Below, piece by piece: positions 11,995 to 19,741 of a stretch of 30,495 bases of DNA; position 1 is the first letter of the stretch, and every line of letters begins with the position of its first letter. The stretch comes from Betaproteobacteria bacterium. GTDB taxonomy: Bacteria; Pseudomonadota; Gammaproteobacteria; Burkholderiales; SG8-41. The translations under genes and the position numbers were made by a program. The notes beneath the pieces are model-generated. The model had not been told where the DNA came from, did no database searches, and saw nothing but the letters and a program-made list of their open reading frames with translations. The DNA lies in contig JANXSE010000318.1 of assembly GCA_025356695.1 (NCBI GenBank), positions 1-30,495 on the forward strand, given 5' to 3'.

Positions 11995-13026
11995 ATGTTT
12001 GAACGCGAACTCGCAGCAACCGCCGCGGCCATGGTCGTCCCGGGCAAGGGCATCCTCGCCATCGACGAATCGAACGCCACGATCAAGAAGCGCTTCGACA
12101 CCATCGGCGTCGAGTCGACGGTGGAAACCCGGCGCGCGTATCGCGACCTGCTGATCACGCCGCCCGGCCTCTCGCAGTACATCAGCGGCATGATTCTCTA
12201 CGACGAAACGCTGCGCCAGGCGACTGCCGACGGTACGCCGTTTGCGGAAGCGATGAAGAAAAACGGTATCCTGCCCGGCATCAAGGTCGATACGGGCGCG
12301 AAGGACCTTGCCAATGCCTCCGGCGAACAGGTAACCGAGGGGCTGGACGGCCTGCGCGAGCGGCTTGCCGAATACAAAAAACTCGGCGCGACTTTTGCCA
12401 AGTGGCGTGCCGTGATCAATATCGGTGCCAATATTCCGACCGACTATTGCATCAGCGCCAACGCCCACGCGCTGGCCCGTTATGCTGCGTTGTGCCAGGA
12501 AGCCGGCATTGTGCCGATCGTCGAGCCGGAAGTGATCATGGACGGCGCACACACAATCGAGCGCTGTTTCGATGTCACGGAAACGACACTGCACGCATTG
12601 TTTGATGCCATTCATACGCAGCACGTACGGACAGAACATCTCGTACTCAAGGCCAGCATGGTGATTTCGGGCAAGGGTTGCCCGCAACAGGCCGGCGTAA
12701 AAGAGGTCGCCGCAGCAACGGTACTGTGCCTGAAGCGCAGCGTGCCGGCATCGGTGCCCGGCATCGTCTTCCTGTCCGGCGGCCAAAGCGACGAACTGGC
12801 CACCGCGCATCTGAGCGAAATGAACGCCGGCGGCGCGAAACTGCCGTGGCCGCTGTCTTTTTCTTATGGTCGCGCATTGCAGGCGCCGGCGCTCAAAGCC
12901 TGGAAAGGCCAGCCCGCCAACGTTGCCGCAGCGCAAAAAGCCCTCATGCACCGTGCGAAATGTAATAGCGCCGCCTGTTTCGGGCGTTATACCGCGGCAA
13001 TGGAGAAAGAAGCCCTCGCGGCGTAA
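11995..13026 (+). CDS. fba: Fructose-bisphosphate aldolase, class I (Schiff base)
   Basis: This 343-residue protein belongs to the animal/plant-like class I aldolase family, not the zinc-dependent class II family or the DhnA type. It cleaves fructose-1,6-bisphosphate to two triose phosphates. Diagnostic features: GKGILAIDES with Asp24 (muscle Asp33), ATFAKWRAVI with Lys136 (muscle Lys146), PIVEPEVIMDG with the active-site Glu, and the Schiff-base Lys219 in HLVLKASMVISG (muscle Lys229). LSGGQSDE and FSYGRALQAPALKAW bind phosphate. The C-terminal tyrosine of muscle aldolase is absent. The start ATG 11995 has AGGAG at 11985-11989. It closes the glycolytic cluster, in the place where betaproteobacteria often carry a class II enzyme. 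Confidence 0.95.
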   Translation: MFERELAATAAAMVVPGKGILAIDESNATIKKRFDTIGVESTVETRRAYRDLLITPPGLSQYISGMILYDETLRQATADGTPFAEAMKKNGILPGIKVDTGAKDLANASGEQVTEGLDGLRERLAEYKKLGATFAKWRAVINIGANIPTDYCISANAHALARYAALCQEAGIVPIVEPEVIMDGAHTIERCFDVTETTLHALFDAIHTQHVRTEHLVLKASMVISGKGCPQQAGVKEVAAATVLCLKRSVPASVPGIVFLSGGQSDELATAHLSEMNAGGAKLPWPLSFSYGRALQAPALKAWKGQPANVAAAQKALMHRAKCNSAACFGRYTAAMEKEALAA

Positions 13027-13082
13027 GGCAGCCGAAAGCTGGTCAGGGTAACGTCGCGGGTCACATTTTTTGCAGTGCAGGC

Positions 13083-13111
13083 GGTAGCTTGTCCTTTGAA
13101 AACAAGCTATC
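13083..13111. repeat. Inverted repeat downstream of fba
   Basis: TAGCTTGT (13085-13092) and ACAAGCTA (13102-13109) form a perfect 8-bp stem around a 9-nt loop. It extends to 10 bp if a G-T wobble (13084/13110) and a G-C pair (13083/13111) are counted. It lies 57 bp after the fba stop and about 100 bp before tctB. With no T-tract it could be a weak terminator of the glycolytic cluster or an operator for the transporter genes. Confidence 0.45.
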
Positions 13112-13210
13112 ATTTCCAACCAATCAAAATTGTGCCCTTGGTTCGTGCGGGATTTTTAGCGTCGCGGACCAGTATGAAAAGATTTCGATTTGATTTTTTG
13201 AGGAGGTCAG

Positions 13211-13666
13211 ATGGCGTTTCACAATCGTGACAGAAAGGACTTCAATGCCGGCATCATGTATGTGGTGATCGGCGGGTTCTTCGCGGGCTTCGCAACGAAC
13301 TACCCAATGGGTACGGCTGTGCGCATGGGCCCGGCATATTTCCCGACGATTCTGGGCGGGTTGCTGATCTTTCTCGGAGTGATTTTGTTCTTTCGTTCGT
13401 TTGGTGCGACGGACGCGGAACTGCCGACGAAAACGCACTGGCGTCCGCTGCTCTGCATCATCGGCGCGGCTTGTTTGTTTGCCGCACTGATTGGCTCCGC
13501 CGGCATGGTGGTCGCCTCGGCTGTCATGATGCTGGTGGGTGCGTTCGGCGGCTGGGACTTCCGCTGGAAGGAGCAGCTGATCGGTATGATCGTAATGCCC
13601 GCGGTCTGCGTCGGCATTTTTTATTATGGCTTGGGCCTGCCGTTCAAGCTGTTCCCGTGGTCTTGA
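13211..13666 (+). CDS. tctB: Tripartite tricarboxylate transporter, small membrane subunit TctB
   Basis: This 151-residue, highly hydrophobic protein begins with a short cytoplasmic DRKDFNAG motif, typical of TctB. About four to five membrane segments follow (about 16-37, 47-65, 78-96, 98-115, 121-143), with the conserved MGPAYFPTILGG-type element between the first two. In characterised TctABC systems it pairs with TctA in the inner membrane to import carboxylates by ion symport, fed by a periplasmic TctC. The start ATG 13211 has a strong GAGGAGG Shine-Dalgarno (13200-13206). tctA follows after 29 bp. Confidence 0.9.
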   Translation: MAFHNRDRKDFNAGIMYVVIGGFFAGFATNYPMGTAVRMGPAYFPTILGGLLIFLGVILFFRSFGATDAELPTKTHWRPLLCIIGAACLFAALIGSAGMVVASAVMMLVGAFGGWDFRWKEQLIGMIVMPAVCVGIFYYGLGLPFKLFPWS

Positions 13667-13695
13667 GCAGCGAAATTTGAGGAGCGGACGACGCC

Positions 13696-15213
13696 ATGGA
13701 TTTTTCATCAGTTTTTTCTAATTTGATTCTCGGGTTCACGGTCGCGATGAGCGCCCAGAACCTGCTTTATTGTTTTATCGGCTGTCTACTCGGCACGCTG
13801 ATTGGTGTGTTGCCCGGCATTGGCCCGGTTGCCACCATCGCGATGTTGCTGCCGATCACCTTCAACCTGCCGCCGATCCCGGCACTGATCATGTTGGCCG
13901 GTATTTACTACGGCGCCAGCTACGGCGGTTCAACCACGGCAATTCTGGTCAACCTCCCCGGTGAATCGTCGTCGGTGGTGACCTGTATCGACGGTTATCA
14001 GATGGGGCGACAGGGAAGAGCCGGACCGGCACTCGCAATCGCCGCGCTCGGATCGTTCTTTGCGGGTTGTGTCGGCACCGTGCTGATCGCGTTGTTTGGA
14101 CCGCCGCTGGCCGAACTCGCGTTTGAATTCGGCGCCGCCGAATACTTCTCGATGATGGTGCTGGGCCTGATCGCCGCCGTCGTGCTGGCCTCCGGCTCGC
14201 TGATCAAGGCGATCGGCATGATCGTCATCGGCCTGCTCGGCGGGATCGTCGGTACCGACGTCAATTCCGGGATCGCGCGTTACAGTTTCGGCGTGTCGGA
14301 ACTGTCCGACGGCATCGGCTTCGTGTCGGTCGCCATGGGCATGTTCGGCTTCGGCGAAATCATCAGCAATCTCGGCCAGACCTCGGAAACCAAGAACGTC
14401 GAAGTGTCGGTGGTGCACAGCCTGATGCCGACCTGGGAAGACATCAAGGTCTCGATCGGCCCGATCATGCGCGGCACGGCCCTCGGCACCATCTTCGGCA
14501 TTCTGCCCGGTTCGCACACGGTTATCGCCTCGTTCTCCTCCTACACGCTGGAGAAGAAACTGGCGAAGGATCCGTCGCGTTTCGGCAAGGGCGCGATCGA
14601 AGGCGTGGCCGGCCCCGAGTCGGCAAACAATGCCTCGGCGCAGACCTGCTTTATTCCGCTGCTGACGCTGGGCATCCCGACCGGTGCGGTGATGGCGCTG
14701 ATGGTCGGTGCAATGACGATTCAGGGTATCGCGCCGGGACCGCAGGTGATGACGCAGAAGCCCGACCTCTTCTGGGGCATGATCGCCTCGATGTGGATCG
14801 GCAACCTGATGCTGGTCATTCTGAATCTGCCGCTGATCGGCATGTGGGTGCAGTTCCTGAAGATCCCGTATCGCGTGCTCTTCCCGAGCATCCTGCTGTT
14901 CATCGCGATCGGCGCCTACTCGATCAACAACTCGCCGTTCGAAGTCTACATGGCCGCGCTGTTCGGGTTCTTCGGCTACTACGCCTCGAAGTGGGGTTGC
15001 GAGGCTGCACCGCTGATTCTCGGCTTCGTGCTCGGACCTTTGATGGAAGAGAACCTGCGTCGCGCCATGCTGATTTCCCGTGGCGATCCGAGCGTGTTCT
15101 TCACGCGCCCTATCAGCCTGGGGATGTTGCTGGTTTCCTTCGCCCTGATGCTGATGGTGGTGATGCCGCAGTTCCGGAAGAAACGCGAGATTCTCGCGGA
15201 AGCCGACGATTAA
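13696..15213 (+). CDS. tctA: Tripartite tricarboxylate transporter, large membrane subunit TctA
   Basis: This 505-residue membrane protein has around ten to twelve predicted hydrophobic segments and the TctA hallmarks: [20 protein letters not shown] near the N-terminus, [20 protein letters not shown] (about 74-93), and a second, related element in the middle ([15 protein letters not shown] and [11 protein letters not shown]). The two glycine-rich loops are the repeated transport signatures of the family. It acts with TctB in the inner membrane; the substrate cannot be read from the sequence. The AGGAG (13680-13684) is 11 bp from ATG 13696, longer than usual. A strong terminator follows, so the downstream tctC is largely separately expressed or reached by read-through. 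Confidence 0.95.
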   Translation: MDFSSVFSNLILGFTVAMSAQNLLYCFIGCLLGTLIGVLPGIGPVATIAMLLPITFNLPPIPALIMLAGIYYGASYGGSTTAILVNLPGESSSVVTCIDGYQMGRQGRAGPALAIAALGSFFAGCVGTVLIALFGPPLAELAFEFGAAEYFSMMVLGLIAAVVLASGSLIKAIGMIVIGLLGGIVGTDVNSGIARYSFGVSELSDGIGFVSVAMGMFGFGEIISNLGQTSETKNVEVSVVHSLMPTWEDIKVSIGPIMRGTALGTIFGILPGSHTVIASFSSYTLEKKLAKDPSRFGKGAIEGVAGPESANNASAQTCFIPLLTLGIPTGAVMALMVGAMTIQGIAPGPQVMTQKPDLFWGMIASMWIGNLMLVILNLPLIGMWVQFLKIPYRVLFPSILLFIAIGAYSINNSPFEVYMAALFGFFGYYASKWGCEAAPLILGFVLGPLMEENLRRAMLISRGDPSVFFTRPISLGMLLVSFALMLMVVMPQFRKKREILAEADD

Positions 15214-15230
15214 GGTTTCGCAACGAAATC

Positions 15231-15262
15231 AAAAAGCCCCGGTTCGCCGGGGCTTTTTTTTC
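15231..15262 (+). terminator. Rho-independent terminator after tctA
   Basis: AAAAAGCCCCGG (15231-15242), loop TTCG, and CCGGGGCTTTTT (15247-15258) form a perfect 12-bp stem with a UUCG tetraloop. It is followed by a T-run to 15262. The A-tract on the 5' side also makes it a reasonable terminator in the opposite direction. It lies between tctA and the tctC-like gene. Confidence 0.95.
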
Positions 15263-15347
15263 GAGGGCAACCATACAAAGCGGAATTCGCGGCAGGAGTG
15301 CGCGCGGCACCGTAAAATCCCGTTTTCCGATCCGACGGAGAAAATAC

Positions 15348-16316
15348 ATGAAACGCACTGTCAATTTTGCATGGGGCCTTTACGCCCTCGCCGTAGTGAC
15401 GGCCAATGCCGCGGATGTTTATCCGGTCAAGCCAATTCGTATTGTCGTTGCCTATACGCCCGCGGGCACCACCGATATTCTGGCGCGCGCCATCGGCCAG
15501 AAACTGACCGAAGCCTGGGGCCAGTCGGTGATTGTCGATAACCGTCCCGGCGCCAACGGCAACATCGGTACCGAATACGCTGCCAAGGCAACCCCCGACG
15601 GCTATACGCTGCTGATGACAACCGCAGCGCCGCACGGCGTCAATCCCGGTCTTTATCGCAAGCTCGGCTTCGACGCGGTCAAGGACTTTGCCGGTATCAG
15701 CCTCGTTGCCACGGTGCCCAACGTGCTCGTCGTCAACAACAATATGCCGGTCAAGGATGTCAAAGAGCTGATCGTTTATCTGCGTGCAAATCCGGGCAAG
15801 GTGAATTTCGGCTCGCCCGGCTATGGCAGCACCGGCCATATGTCGACCGAACTCTTCATGTCGATGGCCGGTGTAAAAATGAACCACGTGCCTTACAAGG
15901 GCGACGCCGGCGTGCTCGCCGATGTCATGGCGGGCCAGATCAGTTTGTCATTCAGCAACATGCCGGCCTATACACCGCAGATCAAGGCCGGTCGTGTGCG
16001 CGCGCTTGCCGTGAGCACGACGAGGCGCTCGCCGGCCGTACCGGAAATTCCGACCATGGCGGAGGCCGGCGTTCCGGGTTATGTCGCCGTGGCCTGGTTC
16101 GGCCTGCTCGCGCCGGCAAATACCCCGCGCGACATCGTCAACAAACTATCGGCGGAAACCGCACGCATCCTCAAAATGCCCGACGTCAATTCACGCTTGT
16201 CCGATCTCGGTGCCGAGCCGGTCGGCAGCACACCGGCGAAATTCGACGCACACATCAAGGCCGAAATCGTGAAGTGGGCGAAAGTGATCAAGGACGCCAA
16301 CGTCGAGCTGCAGTAA
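15348..16316 (+). CDS. TctC/Bug-family periplasmic solute-binding protein (first copy)
   Basis: This 322-residue secreted protein has a signal peptide cleaved near VTANA-AD (about residue 21) and the Bug-family fold signatures: YPVKPIRIVVAYTPAGTTD (about 25-43), QSVIVDNRPGANGNIG (about 64-79), PDGYTLLM, and VPYKGDAGVLADVMAGQI. This family captures carboxylates in the periplasm for TctAB, which is encoded immediately upstream. An in-frame ATG far upstream would read through tctA in another frame and is not credible. ATG 15348 is supported by GGAG (15337-15340) and by the signal peptide. The gene lies after a strong terminator and 42 bp before a carboxyltransferase gene, which it may be co-expressed with. 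Confidence 0.94.
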   Translation: MKRTVNFAWGLYALAVVTANAADVYPVKPIRIVVAYTPAGTTDILARAIGQKLTEAWGQSVIVDNRPGANGNIGTEYAAKATPDGYTLLMTTAAPHGVNPGLYRKLGFDAVKDFAGISLVATVPNVLVVNNNMPVKDVKELIVYLRANPGKVNFGSPGYGSTGHMSTELFMSMAGVKMNHVPYKGDAGVLADVMAGQISLSFSNMPAYTPQIKAGRVRALAVSTTRRSPAVPEIPTMAEAGVPGYVAVAWFGLLAPANTPRDIVNKLSAETARILKMPDVNSRLSDLGAEPVGSTPAKFDAHIKAEIVKWAKVIKDANVELQ

Positions 16317-16358
16317 ACAACCCGGCCCGTGCATTAACCAGAAGCGGAGAGAGTAGCC

Positions 16359-17894
16359 ATGGCATTCGAAGAACCCTTGAAACAACTGCGCGAACGCACC
16401 GAGCGGGCGCTTGCAATGGGCGGCCCGGAGAAACTCGCCAGGCGCAAAGCCGAAGGCCATCTGAATGCGCGTGAACGCATCGACACCCTGGTCGATAAGG
16501 GCAGTTTCTTCGAATCCGGCCGCTTCGCCGCCGGCATCCGGCCCGAGGTGCGCGCCAAAACGCCCGCCGACGGCAAAGTGGCCGGCTTCGCGCGCATCGA
16601 TGGACGCGAAGTCGCAATCGTTTCCAATGATTTCACCGTGCTCGGCGCCTCGTCCTCGGTGATCAACATGAAAAAAATCCGCCACACCAAGGAAACGGCG
16701 ACCAAGCGCGGCCTGCCGTTGATCATGCTTGGCGAATCGAGCGGTGCGCGCATGCCCGACCGCATGGGCGCGGCCGGGCGGTCGATCATTGCGCAGGACC
16801 CCGTCGAATATCAGCGCCTGCGTGAAACGCCGTGGGTCTCGGCGCTGCTCGGGCCCTGCTACGGTTCCTCGACATGGTATTCGGCGATGTCGGATTTCGT
16901 CGTCATGCGCAAGGGCGCGATCATGGCGATCGCCAGTCCCAATGTAACGTCCATTGCCATCAACAAAAAAATAGAAGCGGAAGATCTCGGCGGCTGGAAA
17001 CTGTTGACCGGCGTATCGGGCCTTGTCGACATGGCCGTTGATACCGATGAGCAGGCGCTCGACGCGGTTAAGCGGTTTCTGTCTTATCTGCCAAGCCACC
17101 AGAACGAAGCACCGCCGGTGCATCCGGTGCCAGACGGTTCGGACGAAGCCTGCCGCGGCATGCTCGACATCGTGCCGGAGTCGCGCAACCAGGTCTACGA
17201 TGTGCGCAAAGTCATCAAGGCTGTTGCCGACAAAGACAGCACTTTCGAAATCAAAGAGCGCTTCGGCAAGTCGCTGTGCACCATGCTGGCCCGCCTCAAT
17301 GGCCATAGCGTCGGCTTCATCGCCAACAACCCGCTGTTCAAGGGCGGCGCACTGGATGCCGACGCCTGTCAGAAGGTCATCAGCTTCATGGTGTTGTGCG
17401 ACTCGTACAACATTCCACTGGTTTACCTTGTCGACGTGCCCGGCTTCCTGATCGGCGTCGAAGGCGAATTGCGCGGCATGCCGGGCAAGGTGATTAACTG
17501 GATGAACGCGATGACACAGGTCACGGTTCCGAAGATCACCGTCATCATGCGCAAAAGCTACGGCCAGGCCTACATCAACATGGCGGGCAATAAAAATGCC
17601 GACGAAGTCGCGGTCTGGCCGACCGCCGACCTCGGCTTCATGGACCCCGCCGTCAGCGTCAACATTCTCTACGGCGTAAAGAAAGAGGACGACCCGGAAC
17701 GGTTTGCCGAACTCATCAAGGAAGTTCAGCGCGATACGTCGGCGTGGGGCCTCGCCGAACTTTACGATGCACAAAATGTGATCGACCCGCGCGACACGCG
17801 CGCCTATCTGATCCGTACGCTGGAAGTGCATCGCCTGCGTTTGAATAATGGCGTCGGCCGCCATCGACTTGCCAACTGGCCGACCAGCTACTGA
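16359..17894 (+). CDS. Acyl-CoA carboxylase carboxyltransferase subunit (CT1)
   Basis: This 511-residue protein of the propionyl/methylcrotonyl-CoA carboxylase beta family transfers carboxyl groups between carboxybiotin and an acyl-CoA. Two crotonase-like domains are visible. The N-domain has GGPEKLARRKAEG, LNARERIDTLVD, and the oxyanion loop GESSGARMPDRMG (126-136). The C-domain has YDVRKVIKAVADKDSTFEI, ANNPLFKGGALDADA and VDVPGFLIGVEG (about 358-370). The C-terminus is LANWPTSY. It closely resembles the gene at 22211 in start, length and tail, pointing to duplication. No biotin carboxylase lies in this transcription unit; the nearest is at 23746. The start ATG 16359 has a GGAGAGAG Shine-Dalgarno. 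It ends 12 bp from a convergent gene. The substrate is unknown. Confidence 0.9.
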   Translation: MAFEEPLKQLRERTERALAMGGPEKLARRKAEGHLNARERIDTLVDKGSFFESGRFAAGIRPEVRAKTPADGKVAGFARIDGREVAIVSNDFTVLGASSSVINMKKIRHTKETATKRGLPLIMLGESSGARMPDRMGAAGRSIIAQDPVEYQRLRETPWVSALLGPCYGSSTWYSAMSDFVVMRKGAIMAIASPNVTSIAINKKIEAEDLGGWKLLTGVSGLVDMAVDTDEQALDAVKRFLSYLPSHQNEAPPVHPVPDGSDEACRGMLDIVPESRNQVYDVRKVIKAVADKDSTFEIKERFGKSLCTMLARLNGHSVGFIANNPLFKGGALDADACQKVISFMVLCDSYNIPLVYLVDVPGFLIGVEGELRGMPGKVINWMNAMTQVTVPKITVIMRKSYGQAYINMAGNKNADEVAVWPTADLGFMDPAVSVNILYGVKKEDDPERFAELIKEVQRDTSAWGLAELYDAQNVIDPRDTRAYLIRTLEVHRLRLNNGVGRHRLANWPTSY

Positions 17895-17906
17895 AGCCGG
17901 CGTCGT

Positions 17907-18578
17907 TTATTCGCCGACTTCCAGTCCGCTCAGCCGCCAGCCTGCATCGCGTTTGACGAAACAGGCGCGATATTCGAGCGGGCTGCGCACCTGTTCCTGC
18001 GGCAGGTAGCCGCTGCCGGCCGGCGTCTTGACCGCCACCCAGAGCTGTTTGTTGTCCTTGCCTTCGTCGGCAACTTCCCAGTCAGCGACCGCAATCAAAT
18101 CGAAGGACAGCGTCTGCAGCGTCGGTGAGCCAAAAGACGGCCGCGTCTGCAGCAACGCTTCCCGCGCAATCACCGCAGCGTTTGTGTCTTCGGGTGCGTT
18201 CGACGGCCACTTGAAATAGACGTAGGGTGCGCAGACCTCGCTGACCTTTTCCTGCTTGACCTGTACGCTGCCGAGAAACATAACCTTCGGCAGTTCACTC
18301 CAGAGCGGACTGGCGGGATTATCGAGTTCCCACAACTTGCGGAACTCGGCAACGCCATCGGTGTCCGAAATGTTCCGCACACCACGGTCGACGATGCTTT
18401 CAATGAATTTCCTGTCGCGCTTTTGCAACGCATCAATCAAGCGCGCCCGGAACCGCGTCCACGTGGCATCGCTGGCCGCTTCATCGACCGGCGGCAGCTT
18501 GACCGGCTGCACTTCTGCCGCGCCGGCGGCGATGGACAGCAGCGCCAGCGCGCCGACAATCAAACTGCGTAAAAACAT
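17907..18578 (-). CDS. Secreted protein with a C-terminal SH3-like region
   Basis: This 223-residue protein has an N-terminal signal peptide (MFLRSLIVGALALLSIAAGA, cleavage near residue 20). The mature N-terminal half is helical (FRARLIDALQKRDRKFIESI, then FRKLWELDNPASPLW). The C-terminal segment, WVAVKTPAGSGYLPQEQVRS followed by PLEYRACFVKRDAGWRLSGL, resembles the end of bacterial SH3-like domain proteins of this type. Its function is not known. Its start overlaps the stop of the crotonase-fold gene by one base (TAATG), so the two are co-transcribed and translationally coupled. It ends 12 bp from the convergent CT1 gene with no hairpin between them. Confidence 0.8.
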   Translation of the reverse strand: MFLRSLIVGALALLSIAAGAAEVQPVKLPPVDEAASDATWTRFRARLIDALQKRDRKFIESIVDRGVRNISDTDGVAEFRKLWELDNPASPLWSELPKVMFLGSVQVKQEKVSEVCAPYVYFKWPSNAPEDTNAAVIAREALLQTRPSFGSPTLQTLSFDLIAVADWEVADEGKDNKQLWVAVKTPAGSGYLPQEQVRSPLEYRACFVKRDAGWRLSGLEVGE

Positions 18579-19384
18579 TATCGGCCCTTGAACACGCCGC
18601 TGCGTTTTTCAAAGAACGCCGCCAGCGCCTCGGTGTGGTCTTCGGATTTCTGGACCAGCGCCTGAAAGCTCGAGCAGGTGTCCAGATGTTCGTGCAGTCC
18701 CTGCTGTTGCGCCAGACGCAGCAGGCGTTTGGAGTAGCGCAGCGCGAGCGGTGGTTTGGCCGCCATCTTCGCGGCCATTTCCTGTGCGCGCGTCAGCAAG
18801 GCATCCGGTTCGGTGATTTCCAGCAGGACGCCGAGCGCCTTTGCCTCTTCGGCTTTGACAATGCGACCGGTGAAAGTCAGCTCGGCCGCGCGCTGATAGC
18901 CGACCAGCCGTTGCAGATACCAGCCGCCGCCGTCGCCGGCAATGAGGCCCAGGTTGGCGAAGGTTTCACCGAACTGCGCATTGGTCGAGCCGACGCGGAT
19001 GTCGCACATGTTAGCGAGATCGAAACCCGCGCCGATCGCCGGGCCGTTGACCGCAGCAATCACCGGGATTTCCACCGCCTGCATGGCGATCGGAATGCGC
19101 TGAACACCGTGTTTGTAATACTGCGCAAGAATGTGCGGCGATTCCTGCGCGCGTGCGGCCATATTCTTGATGTTGCCGCCGGCGGAAAATGCGCTGCCCT
19201 CGCCGGTCATGATCAGCACCGATACGCCGGCACAGGCATTGGCCCAGTCGAGTGTGGCGACAATGTCATCGGTGAGCGCGGTGCCGGTCAGCGCGTTGCG
19301 CACGTCATCGCGTTGAAAGGTCAGGGTTGCCACGCGACCGTCGAGGGAGAGCGCGGCGTTTTTCAGGGCAGGTAATTCAGACAT
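18578..19384 (-). CDS. Enoyl-CoA hydratase/isomerase (crotonase) family protein
   Basis: This 268-residue protein has the crotonase fold. The first oxyanion segment is GSAFSAGGNIKNMA (64-77) and the second is AAVNGPAIGAGFDLANMCDI (about 111-129), followed by FGETFANLGLIAGDGGG and ELTFTGRIVKAEEAKALGV. In classical enoyl-CoA hydratase two glutamates do the chemistry. Here the first position is Asp122 (GAGFD) and the second is Phe142, with a glutamate two residues earlier (Glu140). The reaction may therefore be isomerisation, decarboxylation or another crotonase chemistry, so I do not assign a substrate. It lies on the opposite strand to the carboxylase genes and shares a promoter region with the biotin carrier gene. 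Confidence 0.88.
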   Translation of the reverse strand: MSELPALKNAALSLDGRVATLTFQRDDVRNALTGTALTDDIVATLDWANACAGVSVLIMTGEGSAFSAGGNIKNMAARAQESPHILAQYYKHGVQRIPIAMQAVEIPVIAAVNGPAIGAGFDLANMCDIRVGSTNAQFGETFANLGLIAGDGGGWYLQRLVGYQRAAELTFTGRIVKAEEAKALGVLLEITEPDALLTRAQEMAAKMAAKPPLALRYSKRLLRLAQQQGLHEHLDTCSSFQALVQKSEDHTEALAAFFEKRSGVFKGR

Positions 19385-19411
19385 ATGAGTGTTCCGTATT
19401 GACGAGCGGCC

Positions 19412-19440
19412 ATGTTAAGTGCAGCCGTGTGGCGGCGCAA
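19412..19440 (-). promoter_or_regulatory. Candidate promoter of the crotonase gene
   Basis: On the minus strand TTGCGC (19440-19435) and TAACAT (19417-19412) are separated by 17 bp, giving a start point about 20 bp before the ATG at 19384. Both hexamers match the sigma70 consensus partly. The -35 overlaps the dyad GGCGGC (19431-19436) / GCCGCC (19444-19449). Confidence 0.45.
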
Positions 19441-19462
19441 CGTGCCGCCGGATATTTCGCGA

Positions 19463-19471
19463 TGTTATACT
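19463..19471 (+). promoter_or_regulatory. Extended -10 promoter for the biotin carrier gene
   Basis: TGTTATACT fits the extended -10 form (TG, one base, then TATACT, five of six matches), and predicts a start near 19478, about 27 nt before ATG 19505. No good -35 is present, which is normal for extended -10 promoters. The dyad GGCGGC/GCCGCC (19431-19449) lies just upstream, where a regulator or UP-type effect could act. Confidence 0.55.
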
Positions 19472-19504
19472 GCGTTCACTTCAAACCCCGCGGGACGCGC
19501 AGTC

Positions 19505-19726
19505 ATGGCCAGAATCGAAGTCAAATCGGAAATCACCGGAACCTTGTGGAAGCTCAGCTCAGAGGTCGGCGACAAGGTTGAAGAAGGCGATGTGTTGATG
19601 ATCGTCGAATCGATGAAAATGGAAATCCCCGTCATCACCGAAGACGGCGGCGTGGTGAAGGAAATTCTTGTCCAGCCGAAAGACCCGGTCGCTGAAGGCC
19701 AGGTCGTCGCAATTCTCGAAGGCTGA
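19505..19726 (+). CDS. Free-standing biotin carboxyl carrier protein
   Basis: This 73-residue protein is a single biotinyl/lipoyl domain. It has the hairpin motif VESMKMEIPV with the biotin-accepting Lys38, a first half with EITGTLWKLSSEVGDKVEEG and a second half ending in DPVAEGQVVAILEG. The ESMKME variant of the usual AMKM motif is common in short carriers of this kind. It should shuttle carboxybiotin between the biotin carboxylase (23746) and the carboxyltransferases. I chose ATG 19505 because it gives exactly one domain; in-frame codons upstream fall in promoter sequence. It is convergent with gntR (15 bp apart) and not in the same operon as the other carboxylase subunits. The dyad CCGCCGG/CCGGCGG (19732-19755) at the junction lacks a T-run. 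Confidence 0.9.
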   Translation: MARIEVKSEITGTLWKLSSEVGDKVEEGDVLMIVESMKMEIPVITEDGGVVKEILVQPKDPVAEGQVVAILEG

Positions 19727-19741
19727 TTCAACCGCCGGCGG

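Noticed and set aside
14793..15347. Upstream in-frame extension of the first tctC gene
   Set aside because: It overlaps tctA in another frame, runs through the terminator and gives a basic, non-homologous N-terminus. The signal peptide and Shine-Dalgarno place the start at 15348.
17895..17906. Expected terminator between convergent CT1 and the secreted-protein gene
   Set aside because: The 12-bp gap has no hairpin or T-run, so no terminator is annotated. Transcripts may overlap here.
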